The notes under the pieces are model-generated. The model did not search any database. It was not told the DNA's origin and saw only the letters and a list, made by a program, of their open reading frames with translations. A stretch of DNA of 59,840 nt from Bacilli bacterium. Lineage in GTDB: Bacteria; Bacillota_I; Bacilli_A; ML615J-28; CAG-313. Location of the stretch: the NCBI GenBank assembly GCA_017463365.1, contig JAFTPH010000057.1:1-59840 (forward strand), given 5' to 3'. Shown piece by piece: positions 1-6,828 of the stretch; the first letter of the stretch is position 1, and each line of letters starts with the position of its first letter. A program made the position numbers and the translations under genes.

Positions 1-166
1 AGGAGACTAACTATTAATAATCAAGTAAAATGATTAAAAAATTTTAAAGAAAATGTAAAAAGAGTATAAAAAAGGATGTCACTCTCAAAATGATTAAATG
101 ACTGTCTTTTTTTAGAAAAAATGATAAAAGCTTATATTAATAATTTATTATTCGCTACAATATAAA
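1..166. other. AT-rich flank downstream of the IS110 transposase
   Basis: No gene is visible. The stretch holds two copies of AAAATGATTAAA (27-38 and 87-98) in direct orientation. It also holds ACTAACTATT (6-15), which recurs in the same orientation at 1433-1442 on the other side of the transposase. It probably contains the downstream end of the insertion sequence, but IS110 elements lack terminal inverted repeats, so the boundary cannot be fixed by eye. Confidence 0.4.
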
Positions 167-1339
167 TTATTTAAGTTTAGATGAGTCAAAAGAAATATTA
201 TTAGTTTCTAGGTAATAAATTACTCGAATAAGTTTTTTAACTAAATGGGTTAAAGCTACTCTGTGATGTTTGCCTTCACTTTTCTTTTTAAGATAATATT
301 TATAAAAAGTATTATTATAATTCATTACATAAGGTGCAACATTCATTAATGTTTCGCGTAAATAAGAAGAACCACGTTTAACTATATGACCATATGTTTG
401 TTGGGTTCCTGATTGATATAAGGCAGGTTCAAGTCCAGCAAAGGATAATAATTGGTTACTATTACTAAATTTAGAAAAATCTTCAAATTCTGAAACTATT
501 GAAGCGGCACTTATAATTCCGATACCTGGAATAGAGGCTGTTTTAAAATCATATTGTTTCATAATGTTAGTTATTTCATCTTCAACTTGATCAATCGCAT
601 TATCCATTTGTTCAATTAAATTAATAGTTAATTGTAATTCTAAAACGTGAGAATCATTTTTTAAGCCAATGGAAATTTTAGCTGTCTCAATTAATTTAAC
701 TAATTTTAACATTGAATAGTGACCTTTAGAAAGTGAATGAATAATAGGCATAACTTTTTCAACGTTAATATTAGCAATATCCTTAGCAGTAGGATAGTTT
801 TTGAGAATATAGAATGATACTTTACCCCAAACCTGAGTAAAGTATTTAGAATATTCGGGAAAAGCGATGTCTAAAATATTAATTAATTGTTCTTTATAGA
901 TGGTTCTAGTTTTGATTAATCTTTTTCTGAACCTTGTAAGTGATTTTAATTTCAAAATGTGGTATGATATAGATGAATTGGTTTTGTAATCATAGGATAG
1001 AAGCATTTTTGAAATTAATTTAGCATCAATTTTATCATTTTTAGTCTTTCTAAGAGAGGAAACTTGGCGGAATCGGTCACTTAGAATAGGATTAAATTCC
1101 ATGAATGAAAAATTGTGTTCATGAAGAAATAATTTTAAATTGGTTCCATAATGTCCTGTGGCTTCAAGACCAATTCTTATTTCTTGTGATTGATCTAAAG
1201 ATAATAATAGCTTTAGAAATTTGTTGAATCCATCTTGATTATTATCAAAAGAAAAAGATTCTTTAATAATATGACCGGTTTCAGTAGCGATGAAACAGTC
1301 ATGTTTAAATTTGGAAATGTCAATTCCGATTAAGTACAT
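167..1339 (-). CDS. IS110-family transposase (RNA-guided DEDD recombinase)
   Basis: 390 residues, the usual length for the family. The N-terminal RuvC-like DEDD domain shows the four acidic positions: Asp7 (GIDIS), Glu59 (GLEATG), Asp102 and Asp105 (NDKIDA). The C-terminal Transposase_20 domain has the IPGIG helix-hairpin-like motif near residue 268, followed by the QSG and KRGSSYLR segments where the family's catalytic serine lies. IS110 recombinases excise and insert DNA under the guidance of a structured bridge RNA encoded in the element's own non-coding end. The start is supported by a strong ribosome site (AAGGAGGT) just upstream. The gene looks intact and could be active. Confidence 0.93.
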   Translation of the reverse strand: MYLIGIDISKFKHDCFIATETGHIIKESFSFDNNQDGFNKFLKLLLSLDQSQEIRIGLEATGHYGTNLKLFLHEHNFSFMEFNPILSDRFRQVSSLRKTKNDKIDAKLISKMLLSYDYKTNSSISYHILKLKSLTRFRKRLIKTRTIYKEQLINILDIAFPEYSKYFTQVWGKVSFYILKNYPTAKDIANINVEKVMPIIHSLSKGHYSMLKLVKLIETAKISIGLKNDSHVLELQLTINLIEQMDNAIDQVEDEITNIMKQYDFKTASIPGIGIISAASIVSEFEDFSKFSNSNQLLSFAGLEPALYQSGTQQTYGHIVKRGSSYLRETLMNVAPYVMNYNNTFYKYYLKKKSEGKHHRVALTHLVKKLIRVIYYLETNNISFDSSKLK

Positions 1340-1344
1340 TTATT

Positions 1345-1521
1345 GTACCTCCTTGTTAATAAATTTGTTGTACTGGGTATGAACCACAAAGTTTTTACGA
1401 TGTATCCTTGCCTATAAAACATCAAAGTGTTAACTAACTATTGACAATAAAATAAAAACTGTGGTAGGAGTCTCCTAAAACAGTCTAAGCTGTACTAATA
1501 CAGAAACAAATCCACAGTACG
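1345..1521 (-). ncRNA. Candidate bridge RNA of the IS110 element
   Basis: On the transposase strand a TATAAT box (1532-1527) is followed by a compact run of complementary segments. ACTGTGG (1518-1512) pairs with CCACAGT (1464-1458). Inside this sits the self-complementary GGAGACTCC (about 1475-1467) and a CTGTA/TACAG hairpin. IS110-group elements are known to encode a bridge RNA in the end upstream of the transposase, with loops that match target and donor DNA. The AGGAGACT of the inner hairpin is also found at window position 1-8, near the other end of the element. Role and exact ends are inferred. Confidence 0.4.
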
Positions 1522-1572
1522 ATTAAATTATAACATAATTTATTATGTTTATATAAAATTTAAAGAAAGGAT

Positions 1573-1614
1573 TATAATATAAACTTATAAACTATATTAT
1601 ACGTTTATATTATA
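1573..1614. repeat. 12-bp inverted repeat ahead of the TIM-barrel gene
   Basis: TATAATATAAAC (1573-1584) and its perfect complement GTTTATATTATA (1603-1614) are separated by 18 bp. Each arm contains a TATA-type box, so the repeat could be an operator or a pair of divergent -10 elements. It ends 10 bp before the start codon at 1625. Confidence 0.4.
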
Positions 1615-1624
1615 CAAGGTAAAT

Positions 1625-2449
1625 ATGAAAAAATGTTTTACAATTACCGTATTAAGAAGTAAAGAAGATATTCAAAAAGCGTATGATTTATTAGTGAAAA
1701 CTAAAATATATCAAGGTTGTGAATTATTTTATCCCTATGATATATCAGATGAAGTAAAAGATACTTATGAAGAGGCAATTCAAAAATTTGTTGATGAAGA
1801 AAATTTTAATGTTGTTTTACACTTACCTTATGGAGCAAAAAATAATATTGCTACTAAGAATAATTTAGATATTACAATGAAGAGATTAAAAGATGCTATT
1901 GACTTTGCTGGTAAATGTAAAGCTAAAGGAGTAACTCTTCATCCAGGAGAAGTAGATGGTAGCCTTTCAAAAGATGAGGCTTTAGCACTTTCGATTGAAA
2001 ATACTAAGATTCTTGCGGAACACGCTAAAAAATACAATATTGATATTATGGTAGAAAACTTAATTGGAAGTAATGAATTATGTTTAACTATTCAAGAAAT
2101 GAGTTATTTCCAAAAAATGGTTAATAAAGATAATGTTGGAATTACTTTAGACTGTGGTCATTACCACGCTAGTGGACAAACTTTAGAAGTACCTAAAGAT
2201 TTAGTAAAATATGTGCATACTTTCGGTAATAAAATTAAACATTTACACCTTCATGATAATAACGGATTACGTGATGAACATAAACAAATGGGTTTAGGAA
2301 CAATAGATTTTGTGGCCTATTTTGATGCTTTAAAAAGCGTTAATTTCACAGGTTTATATGGAAGTGAAGTATTATTTAAAGACTATTCTGAACTTTTAGA
2401 AACATCTAAAAAAATGGATGAATTTGCTGGAAAAAAGTGTCAAAAATAA
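1625..2449 (+). CDS. Sugar phosphate isomerase/epimerase-like TIM-barrel protein
   Basis: 274 residues with the AP endonuclease family 2 / xylose isomerase-like TIM-barrel pattern. Metal-ligand type segments at strand ends are visible: VTLHPGE, MVENLIG, LDCGHYH and HLHLHDN followed by DEHKQMGLG. These His, Glu and Asp positions normally bind two or three divalent metals. The family includes sugar epimerases and isomerases as well as endonuclease IV, and sequence alone does not fix the substrate. The protein starts directly at the barrel and has no signal peptide. It is a single gene between the IS110 element and the ftsZ promoter. Confidence 0.75.
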   Translation: MKKCFTITVLRSKEDIQKAYDLLVKTKIYQGCELFYPYDISDEVKDTYEEAIQKFVDEENFNVVLHLPYGAKNNIATKNNLDITMKRLKDAIDFAGKCKAKGVTLHPGEVDGSLSKDEALALSIENTKILAEHAKKYNIDIMVENLIGSNELCLTIQEMSYFQKMVNKDNVGITLDCGHYHASGQTLEVPKDLVKYVHTFGNKIKHLHLHDNNGLRDEHKQMGLGTIDFVAYFDALKSVNFTGLYGSEVLFKDYSELLETSKKMDEFAGKKCQK

Positions 2450-2464
2450 AAATTAGTAGTTTAT

Positions 2465-2493
2465 TTGAATATTATTTAAACTTATGATATAAT
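2465..2493 (+). promoter_or_regulatory. Sigma-A promoter of ftsZ
   Basis: TTGAAT (2465-2470), a 17-bp spacer, then a perfect TATAAT (2488-2493). The ftsZ start lies about 70 bp downstream. Confidence 0.8.
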
Positions 2494-2566
2494 ACGAAAG
2501 AATAGAAGAAAAATATTTACATACATAGTGTGATTAATATAAATGAATAGAAAAGGAGAATTAATT

Positions 2567-3772
2567 ATGACAATGAACAATGTTAATATTCCAGAAGAAG
2601 ATATGTATTCTGCAAGAGCGATTTTAAAAGTCGTTGGTGTAGGTGGTGGAGGTGGAAACGCCGTAAACCGCATGATTGAAAATGACGTAAGAGGTGTTGA
2701 ATATATTGCGGTTAACACTGACTGCCAAGTATTACGTTTATCTAAAGCTGAAACACGTATCCAAATCGGTAAAGAATATACTCGTGGACTAGGTGCCGGA
2801 GCTAACCCTGAAGTAGGAAGAAAAGCTGCTGAAGAATCTGAAATTGAATTACGTGAAGCAATTAAAGGTGCTGACATGGTTTTCGTTACTGCTGGTATGG
2901 GTGGAGGAACTGGTACAGGTGCTGCTCCAGTTATTGCTCGTTATGCTAAAGAAATGGGTGCAGTAGTTGTAGGTATTGTTACAAAACCTTTCGGATTTGA
3001 AGGTAAAAAGAGAATGCAACAAGCATTACAAGGTATTGAAACAATGCGTCCATATGTTGACACAATTGTTATTGTTCCTAATGATAAATTACTAGAAACT
3101 ATCGGTAATAACACAACTTACTTAGAAGCTTTCAAAGAAGCTGATAACGTATTACGTCGTGGGGTTCAAGGTATTTCTGAAATTATCTCATTACCAGGTT
3201 TAGTAAACGTTGACTTTGCTGACGTTAAAACAGTATTACAAAATAAAGGTACTGCGTTAATGGGTATTGGGGTTGCAAGTGGACCTAACCGTGCTGTTGA
3301 AGCTGCAAGACTTGCTATTAGCAGTCCATTATTAGAAGTTGATATTAATGGAGCAACTGATGCTATCGTTCAAATTACAAGTGATGTAGATATCACAATG
3401 AGAGAAGTTGAAGATGTAATCGCTGAAATCAGAAGTGCATCATCAACAGAAATCGATATTATCCATGGTACAGGATTTAACTTAGATTTAGAAGGTGAAG
3501 TAGTTGTTACTGTTATCGCAACAGGATTTGATCAAACTGCTAAAAAAATGCGTGAAGTAGAAACTGAAGAAGAATACAAAAATCCTTATGAAGCACCACG
3601 CCCAACATATGTAGCTAACCCTCAAGAACCAAGATATAATGGTGGATCTACATACAATCCAAACCCTTATGGTGGATACCAACAACCAGCAAAACCACAA
3701 CCAACACAACAACCACAACAAGAACAACAACAATCTAAGGTTCCAAGTTGGTTAAAAAATCGTTTTAAATAA
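2567..3772 (+). CDS. ftsZ: Cell division GTPase FtsZ
   Basis: Tubulin-like GTPase that forms the cytokinetic ring. 401 residues from ATG 2567, chosen because AAAAGGAGAA lies just upstream; the in-frame ATG at 2543 precedes that ribosome site. The tubulin signature [11 protein letters not shown] is near residue 113, and the glycine-rich [15 protein letters not shown] segment is near the N terminus. After the globular core comes a flexible linker rich in Pro, Gln and Asn (about residues 335-390). The C-terminal peptide [11 protein letters not shown] resembles the conserved tail that binds FtsA, SepF and EzrA. ftsA is not upstream as it is in Bacillus. The gene has its own promoter and terminator. 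Confidence 0.98.
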   Translation: MTMNNVNIPEEDMYSARAILKVVGVGGGGGNAVNRMIENDVRGVEYIAVNTDCQVLRLSKAETRIQIGKEYTRGLGAGANPEVGRKAAEESEIELREAIKGADMVFVTAGMGGGTGTGAAPVIARYAKEMGAVVVGIVTKPFGFEGKKRMQQALQGIETMRPYVDTIVIVPNDKLLETIGNNTTYLEAFKEADNVLRRGVQGISEIISLPGLVNVDFADVKTVLQNKGTALMGIGVASGPNRAVEAARLAISSPLLEVDINGATDAIVQITSDVDITMREVEDVIAEIRSASSTEIDIIHGTGFNLDLEGEVVVTVIATGFDQTAKKMREVETEEEYKNPYEAPRPTYVANPQEPRYNGGSTYNPNPYGGYQQPAKPQPTQQPQQEQQQSKVPSWLKNRFK

Positions 3773-3780
3773 GACTAATT

Positions 3781-3809
3781 ACAAGGCTTAATAAAGCCTT
3801 GTTTTTTTA
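3781..3809 (+). terminator. Intrinsic terminator after ftsZ
   Basis: ACAAGGCTT (3781-3789) pairs with AAGCCTTGT (3794-3802) and is followed by a run of T. Confidence 0.9.
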
Positions 3810-3836
3810 TTTAAAATTTAATTTTACATTCTTCTT

Positions 3837-3870
3837 TTTGACAAATATCTAGTTAAATTATAAGTATAAT
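3837..3870 (+). promoter_or_regulatory. spoIIG promoter with long spacer and Spo0A-like box
   Basis: TTGACA (3838-3843) and TATAAT (3865-3870) are separated by 21 bp instead of 17. The -35 region overlaps TTTGACA, whose complement TGTCAAA matches the Spo0A box TGTCGAA at six of seven positions. In B. subtilis the spoIIG promoter also has an over-long (22 bp) spacer and is activated by phosphorylated Spo0A. The same control is inferred here. Confidence 0.7.
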
Positions 3871-3887
3871 ATATTTGGTGATTAACC

Positions 3888-4577
3888 ATGATAGTTTATT
3901 TAGATTTAGTAATTATAACTAATTTAATTGTAGACTATGCTTTTTTAAAAACAATAGCTGTAATATACAAAGAAAAAATAAAATGGTACCAAATGCTTAT
4001 AGCTTTATTAATTGGTACATTTTCACTTTTGCTATTTATCTTACCAATTAAGTATTTATACAATTTAAGATACATAATGGGGATATTTATGGGCCTTTCC
4101 GCATATAATACACCAAAACCAATGAAACGTTTTTTGATGGTAATAAGTTTTTATATAATCAATTTATTTTTTATTGGAAGTTTAGTAATCTTTAAAATTA
4201 ATAATCTTTGGTTTTTGCTTATGACGATGCTTTATTCAATTATTATTATTGTGATAGAAAAAGTAATGTATAAAAAGTTAAAAATAAAACATGAAGTATT
4301 AGTTAAAATTATGCATAATTATTTACATGCAATTTTAGATACGGGAAATCATTGTATGTATAAGGGAAAACCAGTTGTTTTTATTAATCATAAATGGTTT
4401 GATAATAATTATCAGTTTGTTGGATTTAAAATGGTAAAAACTGTTAATCAGCAAGAATTAGTTAAAATATATACAGGTCCTAAAATATTATTTAATGATA
4501 TAGAGTTTGAAGTTTTATATAGTTTTTCTAATATAGAAGACTATGATGTTATTTTAAATAGTACAATGGGGGAATGA
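3888..4577 (+). CDS. spoIIGA: Sporulation sigma-E processing peptidase SpoIIGA
   Basis: Membrane aspartic peptidase that removes the pro-sequence of sigma E in the mother cell. 229 residues, shorter than the roughly 300 of Bacillus. The N-terminal half has about five hydrophobic membrane segments. The C-terminal domain carries the catalytic AILDTGN motif near residue 150 and a GKPVVF strand. It lies directly upstream of sigE with overlapping ends, exactly as in the B. subtilis spoIIG operon, and that context makes the call firm. GGTGA precedes ATG 3888. The C terminus after the aspartate domain is reduced. Confidence 0.93.
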   Translation: MIVYLDLVIITNLIVDYAFLKTIAVIYKEKIKWYQMLIALLIGTFSLLLFILPIKYLYNLRYIMGIFMGLSAYNTPKPMKRFLMVISFYIINLFFIGSLVIFKINNLWFLLMTMLYSIIIIVIEKVMYKKLKIKHEVLVKIMHNYLHAILDTGNHCMYKGKPVVFINHKWFDNNYQFVGFKMVKTVNQQELVKIYTGPKILFNDIEFEVLYSFSNIEDYDVILNSTMGE

Positions 4578-4579
4578 AA

Positions 4580-5290
4580 ATGATTAAATTATTAGTTAAA
4601 ATTATTGAAAGATTATTTAAAGGTAAAAATAAAGAGTGTTATTATATCAATAGTAATAATATTTTACCACCACCACTTGATGAAGAAAGCGAAACAAAGC
4701 TTTTGTTAGAAGTTAAAAATGGGTCACTAGAAGCAAGAAATACCTTAATTGTTCATAATTTAAGACTAGTGGTGTTTATCGCGAAAAAGTTTGAATCAAC
4801 TAAAATTAATTTAGAAGATTTAATAAGTATTGGTTCAATGGGTTTAATTAAAGGTGTACAAACCTTTAAAATGGATAAAAATATTAAACTAGCAACATAC
4901 GCATCGCGCTGTATTGAAAATGAAATTCTAATGTATTTACGTAAAACCCAAAAAATGCGTCAAGAAATATCTTTAGATGAAGTATTAAGTGTTGATAGTG
5001 AAGGTAACGAAATGATGCTTGCTGATGTATTAGGAGACCCTAATCCTTCGGTATTACATCAAATGACAAGCGATGAAGATATTAGAAATCTCTATCAAGT
5101 ATTAGGTAAATTAAATGATCGTGAAAAAGAAATAATAATTATGCGTTTTGGATTATATGGTAAACCGGAAATGACCCAAAAAGAAGTTGCGGATTTCTTA
5201 GGTATATCTCAATCTTACATATCAAGACTTGAAAAGCGAATTATTGACAAAATGCGTTATGAAATTGAATCAATGGTGAAAGTTTCTTAA
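4580..5290 (+). CDS. sigE: RNA polymerase sporulation sigma factor sigma E (pro-form)
   Basis: Mother-cell-specific sigma-70 factor made as an inactive precursor. From ATG 4580 it is 236 residues; GGGGG at 4568-4572 gives good spacing for this start, whereas ATG 4574 would be only one base from it. The hydrophobic/basic pro-sequence comes first (about residues 1-20), then YYIN and the conserved LPPPL. Next are region 2 (NLRLVVFIAKKFE, DLISIGSMGLIKG, ATYASRCIENEILMYLR) and region 4 with the SQSYISRLEKRI helix-turn-helix. Processing is expected from SpoIIGA, encoded just upstream in the same transcript. Confidence 0.96.
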   Translation: MIKLLVKIIERLFKGKNKECYYINSNNILPPPLDEESETKLLLEVKNGSLEARNTLIVHNLRLVVFIAKKFESTKINLEDLISIGSMGLIKGVQTFKMDKNIKLATYASRCIENEILMYLRKTQKMRQEISLDEVLSVDSEGNEMMLADVLGDPNPSVLHQMTSDEDIRNLYQVLGKLNDREKEIIIMRFGLYGKPEMTQKEVADFLGISQSYISRLEKRIIDKMRYEIESMVKVS

Positions 5291-5323
5291 AAAAAGTAAA
5301 AACAAATGCATTAAAACAAAATA

Positions 5324-5351
5324 AATCCTTCATACTTTTAGTGGAGGGATT
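5324..5351 (+). promoter_or_regulatory. Leader hairpin masking the sigG ribosome site
   Basis: AATCCTTC (5324-5331) can pair with GAGGGATT (5344-5351), eight pairs including one G-U, across a 12-base loop. The 3' arm contains most of the Shine-Dalgarno GGAGGG (5343-5348). A stem-loop that lowers translation of sigG is known in B. subtilis. The hairpin is visible here, and its effect is inferred. Confidence 0.6.
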
Positions 5352-5354
5352 AAA

Positions 5355-6125
5355 ATGCGTGGGAAAGTAGAAATTACAGGAATTAATACTTCAGAATTAA
5401 AGGTTATGCCTCAAGATGAAGTAATGGAATTAATTAAAAAAAGTCAAGAAGGTTCTTTAGAAGCAAGAGATTTAATAGTAGAAGGAAACCTAAAATTGAT
5501 TTTAAGTGTAATCAAAAGATTTAATAATCGAGGAGAAAACTTAGATGATTTATTCCAAGTTGGTGCAATGGGATTAATCAAAGCTATTGATAACTTTGAT
5601 TTTACTCATGGAGTTAAGTTTTCAACTTATGCGGTGCCGATGATTATTGGGGAGATCAGAAGATATTTAAGAGATAATTCAAAGATTAGAATATCAAGAT
5701 CTCTAAAAGATATTGCGTATAAAGCAATGCAGTATAAAGAAGAATATCTAAATAAATATCAAAAAGAACCTACAATTGATGATATTGCTAAAAAACTAGA
5801 AGTAGACCAAATTGATGTAATTATGGCATTAGAAGCGATACAAGAACCGATCTCAATTTATACTCCAATATTTAATAATGGAAGTGATGAAATCTACTTA
5901 ATTGATCAAATATCAGATAATTCCAATCCGGAAGAAGAACGTCTTAATAAAATGATAATAGAAGAAGGAATTTCAAGATTAAACCCTAGATTAAAAAATA
6001 TTATTCGAGATCGTTATTATAATGGAAAGACACAAATGGAAATTGCTGAAGAAATTGGAATTTCTCAAGCCCAAGTCTCTAGACTTGAAAAAACAGCTTT
6101 AAAAATAATATTTGATAAAGAATAA
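5355..6125 (+). CDS. sigG: RNA polymerase sporulation sigma factor sigma G
   Basis: Late forespore sigma factor. 256 residues, close to the Bacillus protein (260). The N-terminal KVEITGINTSELKV segment is typical of sigma G. Region 2 shows DDLFQVGAMGLIKAIDNFD and KFSTYAVPMIIGEIRRYLRD, and region 4 shows the SQAQVSRLEK recognition helix. There is no cleaved pro-sequence. It lies 64 bp after sigE and may be read both from spoIIG and from a separate forespore promoter, as in Bacillus; no sigma-F promoter was convincing by eye. Its ribosome site sits in a hairpin, and the gene ends at a strong terminator. Confidence 0.97.
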   Translation: MRGKVEITGINTSELKVMPQDEVMELIKKSQEGSLEARDLIVEGNLKLILSVIKRFNNRGENLDDLFQVGAMGLIKAIDNFDFTHGVKFSTYAVPMIIGEIRRYLRDNSKIRISRSLKDIAYKAMQYKEEYLNKYQKEPTIDDIAKKLEVDQIDVIMALEAIQEPISIYTPIFNNGSDEIYLIDQISDNSNPEEERLNKMIIEEGISRLNPRLKNIIRDRYYNGKTQMEIAEEIGISQAQVSRLEKTALKIIFDKE

Positions 6126-6128
6126 AAG

Positions 6129-6162
6129 AAAGTCTAAGTAACTAAAGTTACTTAGACTTTTA
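6129..6162 (+). terminator. Intrinsic terminator after sigG
   Basis: AAAGTCTAAGTAAC (6129-6142) and GTTACTTAGACTTT (6147-6160) form a perfect 14-bp stem with a TAAA loop. Runs of A and T on both sides could let it act in both directions. Confidence 0.9.
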
Positions 6163-6177
6163 ATTTGGGTAATACTG

Positions 6178-6206
6178 TTGCTTAAATAATCAAAATTTGA
6201 TATAAT
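6178..6206 (+). promoter_or_regulatory. Sigma-A promoter of the ECF S-component gene
   Basis: TTGCTT (6178-6183), 17 bp, TATAAT (6201-6206). The start codon is 25 bp further on, leaving no room for a riboswitch. Confidence 0.75.
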
Positions 6207-6230
6207 AAGAAGGTAAAGGAAGTGAAGAAA

Positions 6231-6749
6231 ATGAAAAAGTTTGACTTAAAAGCGATAGCTTGTGTTTCTATAATGATAGCTTTAGCAGTTGTATTAAAAA
6301 CATTTGGTTTTATGATTGGAACTAATATGCGTATTAGTTTTTATGCTATTCCTTTGCTTGTTGCTGGAATTATTGGTGGTTTTAGCTGGGGGCTTGTAGC
6401 AAGTCTTGCGGCTGACCTAATATATGGTCTTTTCTTCAATTCTTATGGTTTTAATCCTGTTTATACAATATCAGCATTGTTATGGGGGTTCTCTGGAGGA
6501 TTATTAAAACAATACATCAAGAGCTATGGTAAATTATCTTGGTTCTTTTTAGGATTTATTGTTTTAACTGCTTCGGTTTTAGAAACATGTAATAATGCGA
6601 TATGGGACTTTGCTTTATATGGCAGAGGAGTTACTGAAATGTTAATGGGATATAAATTTATTGTGATTGGCATTAAATTACCGATTTTAATTTCGGTATC
6701 TAAACTGATTAATGACCGGGTATTAAAGGTATTATTCGTTAAAGAATAA
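6231..6749 (+). CDS. ECF transporter S component, folate type
   Basis: 172-residue integral membrane protein with about five to six hydrophobic segments. It resembles the substrate-binding S component (FolT-like family) of energy-coupling-factor vitamin transporters. The N terminus KAIACVSIMIALAVVLK is typical of this family, and the loops LAADLIYGLFF and NAIWDFALYG are of the kind that line the vitamin pocket. ATG 6231 is chosen over GTG 6222 because AAAGGAAG lies 8-10 bases ahead of it. The ATPase and T components are not in the window; shared modules elsewhere usually serve many S components. Folate is the likeliest vitamin but is not proven. Confidence 0.8.
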   Translation: MKKFDLKAIACVSIMIALAVVLKTFGFMIGTNMRISFYAIPLLVAGIIGGFSWGLVASLAADLIYGLFFNSYGFNPVYTISALLWGFSGGLLKQYIKSYGKLSWFFLGFIVLTASVLETCNNAIWDFALYGRGVTEMLMGYKFIVIGIKLPILISVSKLINDRVLKVLFVKE

Positions 6750-6765
6750 TTAATTATGAATAGAC

Positions 6766-6794
6766 TTGTAAAAAAAGTCAAAAAGGTGTAAAAT
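6766..6794 (+). promoter_or_regulatory. Sigma-A promoter of gpmI
   Basis: TTGTAA (6766-6771), 17 bp, TAAAAT (6789-6794). Confidence 0.65.
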
Positions 6795-6828
6795 AGATAA
6801 GGATAAAATTTTAGAAAAGGTGGATAAA

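Larger units (their letters stand above)
1..1560 (-). mobile_element. IS110-family insertion sequence, approximate limits
   Basis: The element consists of an intact IS110-type transposase gene on the minus strand flanked by AT-rich non-coding DNA. The upstream flank (about 1340-1530) is unusually rich in short inverted repeats. IS110 elements insert without long terminal repeats or target duplications, so the given limits are only an envelope. The next gene begins at 1625 and marks the latest possible end on that side. A second copy or an empty site would be needed to fix the boundaries. Confidence 0.6.

Noticed and set aside
2482-2877. 131-codon minus-strand frame opposite the start of ftsZ
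   Set aside because: Shadow of the ftsZ glycine-rich region and promoter; no ribosome site or known motif.
5307-5340. Sigma-F or sigma-G promoter before sigG
   Set aside because: No pair of boxes with acceptable spacing was found between sigE and the leader hairpin.
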